Assembly: GCA_030867875.1 (NCBI GenBank) | Contig: JAOWCC010001501.1 | Coordinates: 23,371,036 to 23,435,035 of the forward strand | Origin: Actinernus sp. WN-2022 | Lineage: Eukaryota; Cnidaria; Anthozoa; Actiniaria; Actinernidae | Length of the DNA: 64,000 nucleotides | Direction of reading: 5' to 3' | In this document: positions 43,834 to 55,259 of the stretch, one piece after another | Position numbering within the stretch: position 1 is the stretch's first letter | How the letters are laid out: each line of letters opens with the position of its first letter | Program-made: the position numbers and the translations under genes | Notes under the pieces: model-generated | The model's input: the letters and a program-made list of their open reading frames with translations, nothing else | What the model was told of the DNA's origin: nothing | Databases searched by the model: none

Positions 43834-44150
43834 TTAGTTTGACAAAACTAAGTGAATTTTACAAACCCTCCCATAGGCACTCAATCGAAAAAGCATAATA
43901 CCATAATACCAAAAATTTCGGGAAATTAGTGATTATTAAGTATAAATGCTCCGGCTAAGACGGCAAGGAATGTAAAAAGGTGTTAATTTTCTATTCTTCT
44001 TTCTCGTGAATTCATTGGTTGATATTCATAAATTCAATAGACGACCATCCAAGTAATGTACTTTCATTAGATTTGATCAAACTAGCTAACTATGGTTTGA
44101 TTTCAATGCAAATCAACCATGAGGAAAGTTCTCACATTTGTGATTCCAAT

Positions 44151-44363
44151 AGAGGTAATCGACTAACGCTGTTGCCACCCAATTCAGATCATGTGATGTA
44201 AACAGATGCTACTCTGGGGAATTATTCCTTTTTCATTCTAATCATAATGCAGTCATGCCTATATGAATAAAATTAATTTTCAAAGAGTCAATTCTCCAGA
44301 GTAATGTGTGTTTACATCACATGATCTGAATTCGGTGACAACAGAGTTAGCCGATTACCTCTA
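44151..44363. mobile_element. short foldback element
   Basis: The left arm (AGAGGTAATCGACTAACGCT, then CAGATCATGTGATGTAAAC) and right arm (GTTTACATCACATGATCTGA, then GTTAGCCGATTACCTCT) are inverted copies around an AT-rich centre. Sequence on either side (CCAATAGAGG and TATATTTTGTCTTC) resembles repeats near 16860 and 47890. Confidence 0.75.
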
Positions 44364-44682
44364 TATATTTTGTCTTCTCCCTTTCCTGAGTACTGGCTGG
44401 ATGGTGTTTTCTTTAAGTTTTTACAGTAAAAATGAGCAACAGCACACCGTTTCCTTTATTTTCTGCTTGTACCTTCAACTGAGGACATTACGTGCCACTA
44501 CGATCAAGTTTTGACATATCAATGTTTTTGCATTTTCATAAAGTAGGGTTGATATATTATTACCAGTTCAAATCGTTTTTCGATACGACGATAGGAAGTC
44601 TAATTTTTTTAACTCCGAATATTGAATCTAAACGTCCGCCATTACTGGAGGCCGTTCCCTTTGTTTAGCTTTATACAAAGGG

Positions 44683-44874
44683 TTATTCAGCGGAAATGAT
44701 GTCATACACTCAACGCTTGCCTGCACACGGCACAACGCCTTGGAGGCACATTTCCACGAAAAACGTCTTCACGTCACAAGACGGTATTTATCTTTGCGAC
44801 TACTGAAGGTTGACTACTTTTTTTATGCACACTATGTCGCGCGTTAAGTATATGACATCACTTCCGCTGAATAA
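44683..44874. mobile_element. short inverted-repeat element
   Basis: TTATTCAGCGGAAATGATGT near 44683 pairs with ACATCACTTCCGCTGAATAA ending at 44874. The interior has no ORF. Arms are about 25 bp. Confidence 0.65.
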
Positions 44875-45078
44875 TGGTACGGCTTCCAGTCATGGCGGAC
44901 ATGATTTTACCGGTAAACTCTCCTAAGATTCTGTGGTTTAACTTGCCCATTTGAGAATATTTTTTACTATTTCGGATATTTCTAACACTGATTGACCTAT
45001 TGACACTGAAAAAGTGGCAAATCGAAATGGTAAATTTTCGTCAAGCAAAATCGTCCGAGAGGCGAGAACTCATCAGTA

Positions 45079-45642
45079 GTGCCAATGAAATGAAAAATTC
45101 GATCCCGTTTTTATTTTATTTTATTAAATTCTAGGCTTCTCCTAGTCATTTTGTGCAATTAAAAATCAATTTGGAGAGCGCGAACATATTTATTTTTCGT
45201 ATCGAAGTCAATTTTTCTGCCGTTAATGATATGGTAATCACATGCGTGACGTCACTAGGTCTGTGCATTTATATTCGTCACCATAAATACTACAAAATAA
45301 GTGCATTTTTGGCCAGTTTTCAATTGAAATATGTAATACTTTGAGAAACCTTTGACGATGGCCATAATATTTCTCAATAGAATCCTTGCAGTCAGCCATA
45401 TTTACTTTTGTGAAAATAAATGTAGGACCTAGTGACATCACGCATGTGATTAGCATATCTTTTACCGCATACTGAAATTGTCGCCTAATTTTGGCAATTA
45501 TGCCTGACTTCGATAAGAAATAAAATTATGTTCGCGCTCTCCAAATTGATTTATCATTGCACAAATTAAAATGGCTAAGGGAAGCCTATAATTTAATAAA
45601 ATGAAATAAAAATGAGATCGATTTTTACATGTCATTGGCACT
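45079..45642. mobile_element. 560-bp foldback element
   Basis: The ends AGTGCCAATGA and TCATTGGCACT are inverted. Mirrored internal pairs include TTTGGAGAGCGCGAACAT with ATGTTCGCGCTCTCCAAA and AATCACATGCGTGACGTCAC with GTGACATCACGCATGTGATT. Only a small centre separates the arms. Confidence 0.82.
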
Positions 45643-45810
45643 TTAAGCTCATAGAAGAGCTTTGTTCGTTCCTTTGTTTTACGGAACTCGTGGTTTTACA
45701 TTAACATGCAAGTTATTATTAATGCTTTTTTGGCTTTCTGGCTCGCTCAGTGTTATTTCGCTAAACACAGTACACTGACTCAGCGCACTAAAACGGTCGG
45801 GTACTTCGAG

Positions 45811-46200
45811 AAAACGTACTGACTTGTGTGAGTTTCCGATAACCATCATTCAAAAACCAGACACATATAATTGTATGAATTAATAACAACCAAATAAGAA
45901 GTCTCTCTGGATTTGTTTGTAAGAAGCTGAATCGATTTTGACGGGATCATAACATATTGAGTGTGGTTCATTCCCGAAGGAGAAACAAATTGATATAACC
46001 GCATGAGTTGCTGTACTTGTTGCATTAGATATGTCAGTAATATATTTAGCCTATTGGTATTAAAACTGAATATCACAAGGCTAAAACCATTATCGTGACA
46101 GCCTGACAGATATTACAATTTCATGACTTGTCCAAAAATATTCTAGTCCGCAAATTCGAAACTTAGAACTCGATCCCGAAATACGCAAAACTACGTACTA
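45811..46200. repeat. segmental duplication, unit A
   Basis: This stretch aligns almost base for base with 48830-49306, in the same orientation. Markers are GACTTGTGTGAGTTTCCGAT, AACCGCATGAGTTGCTG and CCCGAAATACGCAAAACTAC. Unit A lacks an 89-bp segment present in unit B. Confidence 0.88.
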
Positions 46201-46313
46201 CATTTATGATATAAGTTCCTCACGGGGCTCCTGTTTGATATGCTGGTTATAATTAGAGAACGTTTTGGCACCCATGGCCATGCGAATAAAATTTCAAAAC
46301 TAATCCGCCAATA

Positions 46314-46506
46314 GACCCTTTCAGCTTGCCTGTTTGTTGCCGCATTTCAGACCACGTGACGTTGCTATTGAGTAATGCTTTTCTATTTTTCTGCATCCCA
46401 AGAGGAAATGTACCAATTTCTATAATTGGAAAACAAAGCACTGAATCCTCTGGAGAACTATCACGTGGTTTGAAATGGGGCAACAAACAGGCAAACTGAA
46501 AGGGTC
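46314..46506. mobile_element. TA-flanked MITE
   Basis: GACCCTTTCAG(C)TTGCCTGTTTG at the left pairs with CAAACAGGCAAACTGAAAGGGTC at the right. TA occurs at both boundaries (46312-46313 and 46507-46508). The 193-bp size and TA target fit a Tc1/mariner-type MITE. Confidence 0.82.
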
Positions 46507-46519
46507 TATAAGCATTTAA

Positions 46520-46963
46520 AGTGCATATAAGCCCTAGCCAGTTATCTTTGATATCGAGTGTACATGGAGTGAATAGTCCAACGGTAGAATATTTCTTGAT
46601 TTGGGAGTTGCGTCTACGAGATATAAAGGTTTATATTTCCAATATGCTAATGAGGTGATGTCATCACCGACATCACTTATTATACAAAAGCATGCTGGTA
46701 GAGACAAATTACCTATTTTAAAATTCTAAGTTATATTTGAAGTGATTTTACCCAAAACAATTCTAAATTAGAACATAGCTTAATTCACAAACACAAAGAA
46801 ATTCAGCAAATGTCAGTGATGACATCACATCATTAGCATATCGGAAATATAAACCTTTATATCTCGTAGACGCAACACCCAAATCAAGAAATATTCTACC
46901 GTTGGACTATCCACTCCATGTACAATCGATATCAAATATAACTGGCTGGGGCTTATATGCACT
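46520..46963. mobile_element. TTAA-flanked MITE
   Basis: The ends AGTGCATATAAGCCC and GGGCTTATATGCACT are flanked by TTAA (46516-46519 and 46964-46967). Arms share TCCAACGGTAGAATATTTCT and TCTACGAGATATAAAGGTTT blocks. It lies within 15 bp of the preceding TA-flanked MITE. Confidence 0.85.
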
Positions 46964-46967
46964 TTAA

Positions 46968-48538
46968 GTAATGATCCAGCTAAGAACTGTAGTAGAACCC
47001 ATTGTTCTGCGGCAATGAGCCTCCCTCACATACGATTTTGCTTGAATATGCCTTAAGTGATTTAGGGGGTGTCTACAGTCCAAACTACATCTCGAAAATA
47101 AAGTATTGTTTATGCTATTGGCTCTTTTTTCTGTGAAAACTCAGAGAAGCCACCATCCAGCCAATCGAAAATAGAGAAAACAAAAGATTTTTCAATCGGA
47201 AATTTGAGAACTTTCCCCATACACGATATTCTTCGAAATGAAACCATACTTAGTTTGATCAAAATAAATTCAAACTACAAAAAAATATCGAATGAAAATG
47301 CATTATTTCGATGGGTTTCTATTGAATTTATAAGTATCACATTCTGTTTAATATAAACAGGTTGTAATTCACATCCTGGCGTTAAACCAGTTAAAAACCT
47401 CAACTACAGAACCTGCTGTTTTTGACGGGTAGGTTTTACTAAAATTTAAAAAATAGATAGGGAAACTCTGGTACGTCTGTAGTCCAAATTACCAACCAAA
47501 TCCGGTTTCTCATTCCTGACTGAATTCCCAAGCTAACTCATGATCTATTTGGAAAGAAAAAGTGAAATCTAAATAATGGTATAATCAACTAAAGCCGATT
47601 AAGGTATATGCTAACCGTCGTGGGAAGCGAGTAGCAGCTGACGTTTCAAGCGCTCGCCGTTCGTCAGAGCAATAGAACTCCTCTTAGTTGATTATACCAG
47701 TGGTTATCTTCCCCACCGACGCAGACAAATACTCCTTTTTTACAGAAACTAGTTACCCATGAAATCTAAATAAAAGTTGCCCTTCAAACTCAGTTTTAAA
47801 TGTTTAAAGTTCACGAAAGCAACCCAACTGCAACGTCTGGTAATTTACGCAGAGAAAATCAACCGTGAGGAAACTTAAGTTCTAACATTTGTGATTCCAA
47901 TATATTTTGTCTTCCCCCAAATAATACACTTTCTCATGACGACAGACAAAAATAACTACTCAGATTTAAAAAGTATCATTTCCACTGAGATATACTGCAG
48001 AAAATGTGAGACACTTTTGATAAAGGTTGGCAAAGATTCGAGTGGGTGGAAAATACTTCTTTCATGAGAAATTTAGAGCAACTTGAAATCGGTTCACTGT
48101 CTAACCGAAATTTTAAATTTCTAGCATAAGCTATAAAATCTCTTTTGTAATCCATACTAATCTTTGCCATCCTCTATCGAAAAAGTTTGTAAAGCGTATC
48201 AGGGTATTCACATGGATTTTAAATTATTATTATCATTATTATTATTATTATTATTTTTATTAATAAGTAGTAGTATTATGGATTTCTTTTCTATCTCAGG
48301 GTGTTATTTGTGTAGTTTTGTTTTAAATAAATTTGAAGGTTCAACTCGATTGACAGTACCCCTTAAACTCTGGACTACTAAAGCTCATGGAAGAGCTTTG
48401 TTTGTTCCTTTGTTTTACGGTGACTCATGGTTTTACATAAAAGTGCCTATGAACAATATTTTTTTATTTGATATCAATTCTAAATCAAGTGCCGAATAGT
48501 AGAATGGTAAAATATATTTTGCTTTGAATGCTGTGCCG
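46968..48538. other. intergenic, decayed tandem-duplication sequence
   Basis: No gene is seen. Several blocks (47340-47490, 48060-48200 and 48300-48365) have counterparts in the same order at 50060-50185, 50500-50640 and 50695-50760. A (TTA)n tract lies at 48226-48262. Confidence 0.55.
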
Positions 48539-48797
48539 TAGCCTGCGTCACATCCGGACTTTTCTCTGGTATAGTCCGTCTGCGAAGCAGCGACACAAAC
48601 CGTGTTCTAGACCCCAGCAGCGTACCGTGATTTGAGCACACGTTCTGATTGGCTTTTAAAAATGCTCATTTCTTACACGTCTTCTGACTTGCCATTCAAC
48701 TGTCACCAGCCTGTCACCTGTTAGTCTCCCCAGAATCCAAGAATCGCTGGTTCGCAGACGACAATAACAAGGTTTTGTTCGGATGAAACGCAGGCTA
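48539..48797. mobile_element. MITE with perfect 9-bp TSD
   Basis: The inverted ends TAGCCTGCGTCACATCCGGA and CGGATGAAACGCAGGCTA bound a 259-bp element. GCTGTGCCG is repeated exactly at 48530-48538 and 48798-48806. Nine bases and TAG...CTA ends match the pattern of 8803-9824, suggesting a Mutator-like source. Confidence 0.85.
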
Positions 48798-48829
48798 GCT
48801 GTGCCGCTGAGTTAAGGGGTTTTAACGGA

Positions 48830-49306
48830 GAAAATGTACTGACTTGTGTGAGTTTCCGATAACCATCATTCAAAAACCAGATACATATAATTGTATGAAT
48901 TAATAACAACCAAATAAGATGTCTCTCTGGATTTGTTTGTAAGGAGCTGAATCGATTTTGACGGGATCATAATTTATTGAGTGTGGTTCATTCCCAAAGG
49001 AGTTTCTGTCGAAGCGAATATTAAACGAACTTTTAATACCCGTTATATCATTATATTTTGAGAATTATCTAGAGATCTGAGTGAGTCATCGAAACAAATT
49101 GATATAACCGCATGAGTTGCTGTACTTGTTGAATTAGATATGTCAGTAATATACTTAGCCTATTGGTATTAAAACTGAATATCACAAGGCTAAACTCATC
49201 ACCGTGACAGACACAGATATTACAATTTCATGACTTGTCCAAAAATATTCTAGTCCGCAAATTCAAAACTTAGAACTCGATCCCGAAATACGCAAAACTA
49301 CGTACT
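48830..49306. repeat. segmental duplication, unit B
   Basis: This is the direct repeat of 45811-46200, with an additional 89-bp segment at 49003-49091 that unit A lacks. Divergence is low over most of the length. Confidence 0.88.
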
Positions 49307-50780
49307 GTACTGCCGATCAGATGGCATGATATATTTTGTATTTTGTGATATTCAGTTCTCGTATTTATGTGCATAACACTGTCACCATTGTACCTCATAA
49401 TCCTGAAAATACTTACCAATCGCCACCGTACCTTGTTATGGATCTGGTATATCCTTCAATACAAAACAACGCAAATCCTACGCTTCCACGCTTGAAGCAT
49501 CATTAATACTTATGTCTACTCTACAACATAGATATATTAGATTCATCGATGTTTTGAGTTATGGCTATTCGGTACGAAGTAATTGCTGGTATAAAGACCA
49601 GTAATTCAACGAAGTTGCTATGGAAACAGGTATCAGAGGCTGCACGCAAGCTGAGGGTATACGAAATATAATTGACATGCAGTCAAGCCTAGTCCTTAAC
49701 TGAAGAATATAATTATTTATGGCGTAATATGTATGTTGGGTGGTACTGTACCGGGTTCGGGATTTACATAAAAAAATCTCGAATTTACCGAATTCCGTGT
49801 TATAGTAGACTCGATTACCAGCCGTTTGTATGAGCCCGCGTTCCTCGCCTCGTAACGGACTCGCGCAACGGGCGGAATAGAGCCTGGGATAGACGATTCA
49901 GAAGAATCAAACAGGGAGAAGGGTTTGAGTCATTGCCACAATAACTTGGAAATCCGAGTTTAGGACCTTTTTCACCCCGTAAATACGGGTCCGGTTCCTG
50001 ATTCCATGGCTACACATACCTATACCATGTGAAATAAAATTATTATCCTGTCGCTAATATCCCATTCACACCCTGGCGTTACTGAGCAGTTAAAAACCTA
50101 AACTACAGAACCGGCTGTTTTTGAGGTAGTTTTTACTACACATTAAAAAAATTAACAGTGAAATTCTGGTACGTCTGTAGTCCAAAACTCGTTCTTTACT
50201 TGCCTGGAGCAACTGAATGGCATGTATGGTGAGTTGTATTTCTGCGCATGTGAGCATTTATGTATGGAACTTGCGCACTATAAATGTCACTGGTCTAAAA
50301 AAATAATTCCTCCCCCCTCCTTGGATAAGCCTATAAATAAGCCATAGTAAGTGTGCTTAATTAAAAAATTATGGGGCCCCCTATAAAAGAGAAGCATATA
50401 AAAAATTTGACTCCCCTGAATGGGAGCATAACAAATCGTGACCCCCCCTCCCTACAAATCTAGTAGCTCCCCCCACCGCTAAATAATGTCCGGTCACTAA
50501 GAGAAATTTAGAGCAACTTGAAACGGTTCGATTTATGCACTGCAACCGCGAAATCATGTTTCTAGGTAAGCTTTTCTAATCCACTTTAATCATCGAAAAA
50601 GTTAAAAAAAAGTATACCAGGACATTCACATAGTGATTTCTCTTCTATCGCTTTCCACGGCGGTTAGCATACCTCAATCGACTTTAGTTGATTACCTACC
50701 AGTGTTATTTTTGTAGTTTTGTTTAAAAAAACTTGAAGGTTCAATTCTTTTGACAGTGCCTCTTCAAATGAGAAATAACA
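49307..50780. other. intergenic, unit-B remnants and repeats
   Basis: Blocks at 50060-50185, 50500-50640 and 50695-50760 match unit A as noted above. No coding sequence is recognised. The unit ends just before the 3' end of the small secreted-peptide gene. Confidence 0.5.
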
Positions 50781-50805
50781 CACGAGTCGCGGCAAGTTGT
50801 TCGCG

Positions 50806-50811
50806 TTTATT
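50806..50811 (-). promoter_or_regulatory. poly(A) signal of the small secreted-peptide gene
   Basis: AATAAA on the minus strand lies about 160 bp downstream of the stop codon at 50969, a plausible 3' UTR length. Confidence 0.55.
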
Positions 50812-50968
50812 AAGATCCAAGGCACGGAAGAATAAATATATTACAGTCTGTTCGTTCTACAAATCTGATTTTTTTGATGGCGTTAGTCTAGCTATTTTAA
50901 TAATTTTGTAATCGATTCTTCCGTTTTTCTTCTTCAAAGTAATTCTGACTCGGCGCATGTTCAGTTCT

Positions 50969-51049
50969 TCAGTTGTAAACATCAAAGTTCAGAGACTTCG
51001 CGACTTCATGTAAGGCAAAAACGGCTCTCTTGAGAAGCTCCTTGTTCCT
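50969..51049 (-). CDS. small secreted peptide precursor, exon 2
   Basis: The acceptor TTTGTATATAG ends at 51050 and the exon joins exon 1 in phase 0. It adds 26 residues before TGA. With exon 1 the precursor has 80 residues. The joint creates Lys-Arg (54-55), and a further Lys-Arg (61-62) would release an 18-residue C-terminal peptide starting AVFALHEV and ending FDVYN. An alternative AG two bases later would shift the frame and stop after about 13 residues. Nothing in this region matches a family I recognise. Confidence 0.65.
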   Translation of the reverse strand, partial: RNKELLKRAVFALHEVAKSLNFDVYN

Positions 51050-51833
51050 CTATATACAAACAACAATAAAATATGAATCATTACTATTAATTTTGAACTT
51101 TTTCTACTAAAAACAACATATTCAATGGGAAAATACAGCACTTTCGATCGCGAGGTCTTGAAAAGCTGCGTGCCAAATGCACTCGCTTGCCACTCCCTAA
51201 AGACTTACCAAGGGAAGAGTGACGTATCTACCTTTCTTTTAACTAAATACCTTTGTAGAAATTGTTCTTCTGATATAATCAATTTCGTTCCCAGACTTCT
51301 TTCGACTAGTTATGACGTCGTGGCCCCAAAACCGCGAAGAATCTGGTGCCTAACTCATATTTGTTGTTTTCTAAACTGATGTAAACATCATTTAACGTTA
51401 CAAAAGTCTTATATTTATGCCTAAATGATAACAATTCCAGTGTTTTAAGGTCTTCAAGTATAAAGTTTCTAAAAAATTCACCAAATAAGGAATTTAAAAA
51501 GTACGAATAACTACATACATAGAACGCAATACGGTAACTTTACGGCATGCCGCTAGCTTTGGGTTTATTTCGGCCGGGCTACGGTATAGATACGATACGG
51601 CTATGATAGAGCAGATTTCGTATGAGTACATGGGACAAACTACAGCACTGACTACAGCACGGTTACCGTACGACATGCCGTGACATTGAAATGGTTTCCC
51701 TTTTTAACAGTTTTGCCGTAATAAGTTTTTTTCGGTTATCCAAAATTTGCTCTAAGTAAAATTAATAACGCCTTTTGTAGAACATGAGTATACCCTAAAA
51801 TACTTTTATACATTGTCACAGCAATAATCATAC

Positions 51834-51995
51834 CTTTTCCAACGCCATTCGTTTCTTCAATAAATAACTACAGCTCGTAGGTTTTCTAGTTATTGGATCT
51901 CGACAAGATTCATCCATGCCAAAACTATCGGCTTCTGCCAGTAGAGCGGCGCCAATGATGATTAAGAATACGAAAACGAGGAAGAACTTAGCCAT
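51834..51995 (-). CDS. small secreted peptide precursor, exon 1
   Basis: The exon encodes 54 residues. It starts at ATG 51995 with a textbook signal peptide (MAKFFLVFVFLIIIGAALLA, cleavage likely near residue 22). An acidic start of the mature part (DSFGMDE), two cysteines at 31 and 42, and a basic KKR at 47-49 follow. The donor AAG|GTATGA lies at 51834/51833, and the intron of 784 bp runs to 51050. The pattern (signal peptide, one possible disulphide loop, several basic sites) is that of a secreted peptide or prohormone-like precursor. A host-defence, signalling or venom role cannot be distinguished from sequence. Confidence 0.7.
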
Positions 51996-52062
51996 GTTGT
52001 GTACTCTTCTAGTTCACTTGACTGTGTAAATTTCTCTGACCCAGAAAACGCCTAACGAGAGA

Positions 52063-52070
52063 CTTTTATA
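52063..52070 (-). promoter_or_regulatory. TATA box of the small secreted-peptide gene
   Basis: TATAAAAG on the minus strand lies 68-75 bp upstream of the ATG at 51995. Transcription about 30 bp downstream would give a short 5' UTR of roughly 45 nt. A strong TATA box suits a highly or cell-specifically expressed gene. Confidence 0.6.
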
Positions 52071-54480
52071 ACGAGAACAAAAATTCATTAAGCATTTGCT
52101 TGCAGCCATATGGGCAGCAATATGGGTACGTTACATTATAGTTGCCGCCATAAATTAACAAAATTGATTATTTTTTTGGCACAAATTTCATTATGATGGC
52201 ATAATTCATTGTTAACTGTTAACGTTTTAGAAACACCTTGAGATATTTAAAATAAGTCTATTAAAATCTCATATTGCTCCATATATCAGCAGAGCCGAAG
52301 TTCTACTGTCCTTTTTGCTTTGTAATATTTGTATTTGACATATTTTGATCATCTGTGCTATGGGGGAGCCTGTTTGTAATGACTTCAATAAGGCTTCAAT
52401 ACGGAAACAACCGTTTTTAACTCCCTATAAATTATGAAATTAGTAACAATAGATGAAAGGCTGATTATACGGTTGATGATTATACATTGGTCCTTGCATA
52501 ATATTTCCAGTATTCTACTATTTGCACGCCCAACCTTCATCTTGGTATACAAGTTAACTTGTATATCTATAACTTGGCATGCCATTAAAAATTCATCCAA
52601 TCAGAAGGCTGAAAAGTGGTTGCATATTCGGCGGTATCCCACGAGTTGTGTGCAACGGCGTTTTCCCGCCATAATGTGCCGGGCGCGTCCGTTACAGCTT
52701 CCAGTTATTTTCCCGCTGAAAATTCGTTATAGCGGAGCTCAGAGAGCGAAGCTCCCGCTTCGGCCCGCGCGAACGGAGCACCATAGATATAGGATGAGAT
52801 CAAAAATTGGCTGACCACGCCCGACCCCGACGCCCGACGTCTGTTGAAGCGGCTCTGGTCGAACAAGGCTTTGTCCAGCAGATAGCGATGATTTTTTCCT
52901 TTTTTTTATTTCATTTTGCGTTTTCTTCTTTTTTCTTCTAAACCTTTTGCACTGATTCCCTTGATCATTCTACCAATTATTTTTGTGCCGGTTTAATTTT
53001 TATCCTTGTTTTCTTTATATAATTCATAAACGATAAGTTATCGTTTTTCTCGGGTCGTTACCTCAGTTCAGATAATTGGAAGCTCCGCTTTTAGGCTTGC
53101 ATACACCTCATTCATAAGGGCGTGGTCTCTGTATTTTCACAGTTAAGCTACATGTTCAATGTATGAAAAAAACATCCTTGCCATGCGAAAGAGCATATGA
53201 ACATTGGTGATTCTGTAGAATTTGAGTATTGTAGCACAAAAGGCTGTAAAGTTACAGCAATTTGAAATTAGAGAGATTTGTATGAGAAATACCATGTAGG
53301 CCTTTACAGCCTCGCTTTCATGTATTTATACATTTAAAATGACAATAACTCAACAGCAATTTGAAACATTGCTTTCAAACTGTGGCCAATTACTAATTTA
53401 AGTACGATCTTTCATGTGGTAGCAATAATTTCTCTGTACACATTAATCTTCCAATTTATGCAAATTAGGTGGCGGCCATTATGAATGAGGTCTAAAATTA
53501 TATATATTACAGACCATGTCGGGTATGTGTTTCGTTCAGCTTCCTCTTCCATTAATTTTTTCTGTCCTTAATGAATTATGGATGAGGAAATCCCATTGTT
53601 TTCATGCATGGGATGAGATAGTTATGTAATGCTTTCTCGTGGTATACCGTGAATATCCCACGGCGATTCAGATTTTGTATACACACTCGACTAAAGGTTC
53701 ATGTGTATAATGAAAAATCAAGATATTTCACGGTGTACCGACTCGAATGTATTGCAAACTAATATGAATACCAAAGAGAGCATACGTAAGATAGGGAATC
53801 TCCAATACGCGTGCTTGTGCGATGTTAATGTCGAATAAAACATATTTTAGTAACCGGAAGCAGCTGAGAAGTGCGCGAGCGCGCGATAATCTCGTGGCGG
53901 TAAAATATTTTCGCGCCTTTTTGCGCCACGAGACTGTTGGCATGAAGAGCAGAGCTTGTTCAACGCTACGATCATCAGCTGATTATATTCTTTTGCTTCC
54001 GGTCCGAATAGAATTAGCCAATCAGCGCCATTGCTATCACATTGCCAATAGTTCCATTTGTTGATCTGAAACTTGATTTTTTTCTTTTCTACATTTTTGA
54101 CTTACATAATATTGTATTTAAATCTTTCATTCCCATATATTGTATGATTTATTTAGTCAAATAAACGAACTTAAACTGGGGAATAACATTACTTTTGTAG
54201 GGCATTGGAGCCTGGGCATATGTAGAGGAAATCGCGAGTGCTATACGGCATTTATAGGCACTGGGTGATATTTGGAAAGTTCTAATAATTGCACCAGGGT
54301 GGTCCCTTCATGTAGACAACACATTAATTGCTATCAAAATACAATAGAATTAACACAATACAAAACAAAAGAACGAAATACACAATACAATAGAACACAA
54401 TACAATTTGGTAGTAATTCATGTCTGCCTATACGAAGGGAGATTTGGGAACTTTCAAAATTATTATATCACTCAGTGCCT
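52071..54480. other. intergenic, repeats but no gene
   Basis: No domain-bearing frame is present. A hairpin with CTCGTGGCG and CGCCACGAG arms lies at 53889-53934, probably a MITE remnant. Sequence at 54310-54415 is a decayed A-rich (ACAATAC)n tract like a LINE 3' tail on the minus strand. The GC-rich patch 52660-52860 looks like a dispersed-repeat end. Confidence 0.45.
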
Positions 54481-54629
54481 TTCCCTGCTAGCAGAGGTCT
54501 CTCTCTGTCTTGGTAAAATGGAAGGCGAGGGAGAGATCTCTGCCGACATCAGACGCTTGCCGTCCACATTCATGAACGAGTTAAACCATTTTCGAAAACA
54601 CGTTTTACCGGAAATAGCTGTACGCATCA

Positions 54630-55259
54630 GGCCCCGGTTGTTAAAGGGTAGATAACTCGCTATCCACCGGATAACTCCTTATCCAGCGGATAAAATTTAT
54701 CCACTGGATAAGTTTCGTTGCGCAAAGCACGGATAGCGTTAACCATCAGATAAAGTTATCCATGGTTAGGTAGGTTGTATAACTTTTTATCCACCGAATA
54801 AAAATGTAGAAAACAAACATGGCTGCTCGTAGTCTTCATTTTTTAAATAACAACGAAATAGAGCCATTAGCAGCGTACACAGAAGGTGAACTTAGAGCCA
54901 GATACCGTTTTGGTAGAGCTGGAATTACATAGCCTTGTGGCGGATGGTTTTTCTCCTGTATCTACAACCATCCAAATTTTGCACTCAGTAGTCGGCAAAG
55001 GCTCAATGTTTTCCGCCATTGTTGTTGTGGCGCGAGCGAGAACTGAACCAAGGTGATACATTTTACCATGGCAACTGGAAACATTTAGCGGTCAGACACA
55101 CTGGATAGCGATTTATCCATTTGATAGTTATCCGCGAGGCTATCCAGGCTTTGTGCAGCCACTTTTTATACGGTGGATAACTATCCAGTGGATATCAGTT
55201 TTATCCGCTGGATAGCACTTATCCACTGGATAACTTATCCACCCTTTGAACAACCGGGG
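54630..55259. mobile_element. Harbinger-like non-autonomous element
   Basis: The ends CCCCGGTTGTTAAAGGGT and ACCCTTTGAACAACCGGGG are inverted, with TCA on each side (54627-54629 and 55260-55262). Both termini carry clusters of TTATCCACTGGATAA-type palindromes. Comparison with 15649-16593 shows the empty site. Three-base duplications and this terminal sequence fit PIF/Harbinger elements. Confidence 0.8.
54819..54932 (+). pseudogene. HARBI1-like transposase N-terminal relic
   Basis: A 37-codon frame starts MAARSLHFL and ends ELRARYRFGRAGIT before a stop. The R(Y)RF-(S/G)-R-x-x-I motif after an acidic stretch is characteristic of the N-terminus of Harbinger (HARBI1-like) DDE nucleases. The catalytic domain is absent, so only the first part of a transposase was retained in this deletion derivative. 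Confidence 0.55.

Noticed and set aside
48164..48499. Plus-strand 111-codon frame
   Set aside because: It runs through a (TTA)n tract, which produces the Leu run, and has no homology that I recognise.
54867..55061. Minus-strand 64-codon frame
   Set aside because: It partly overlaps, in antisense, the HARBI1-like relic inside a transposon, and has no recognised domain.
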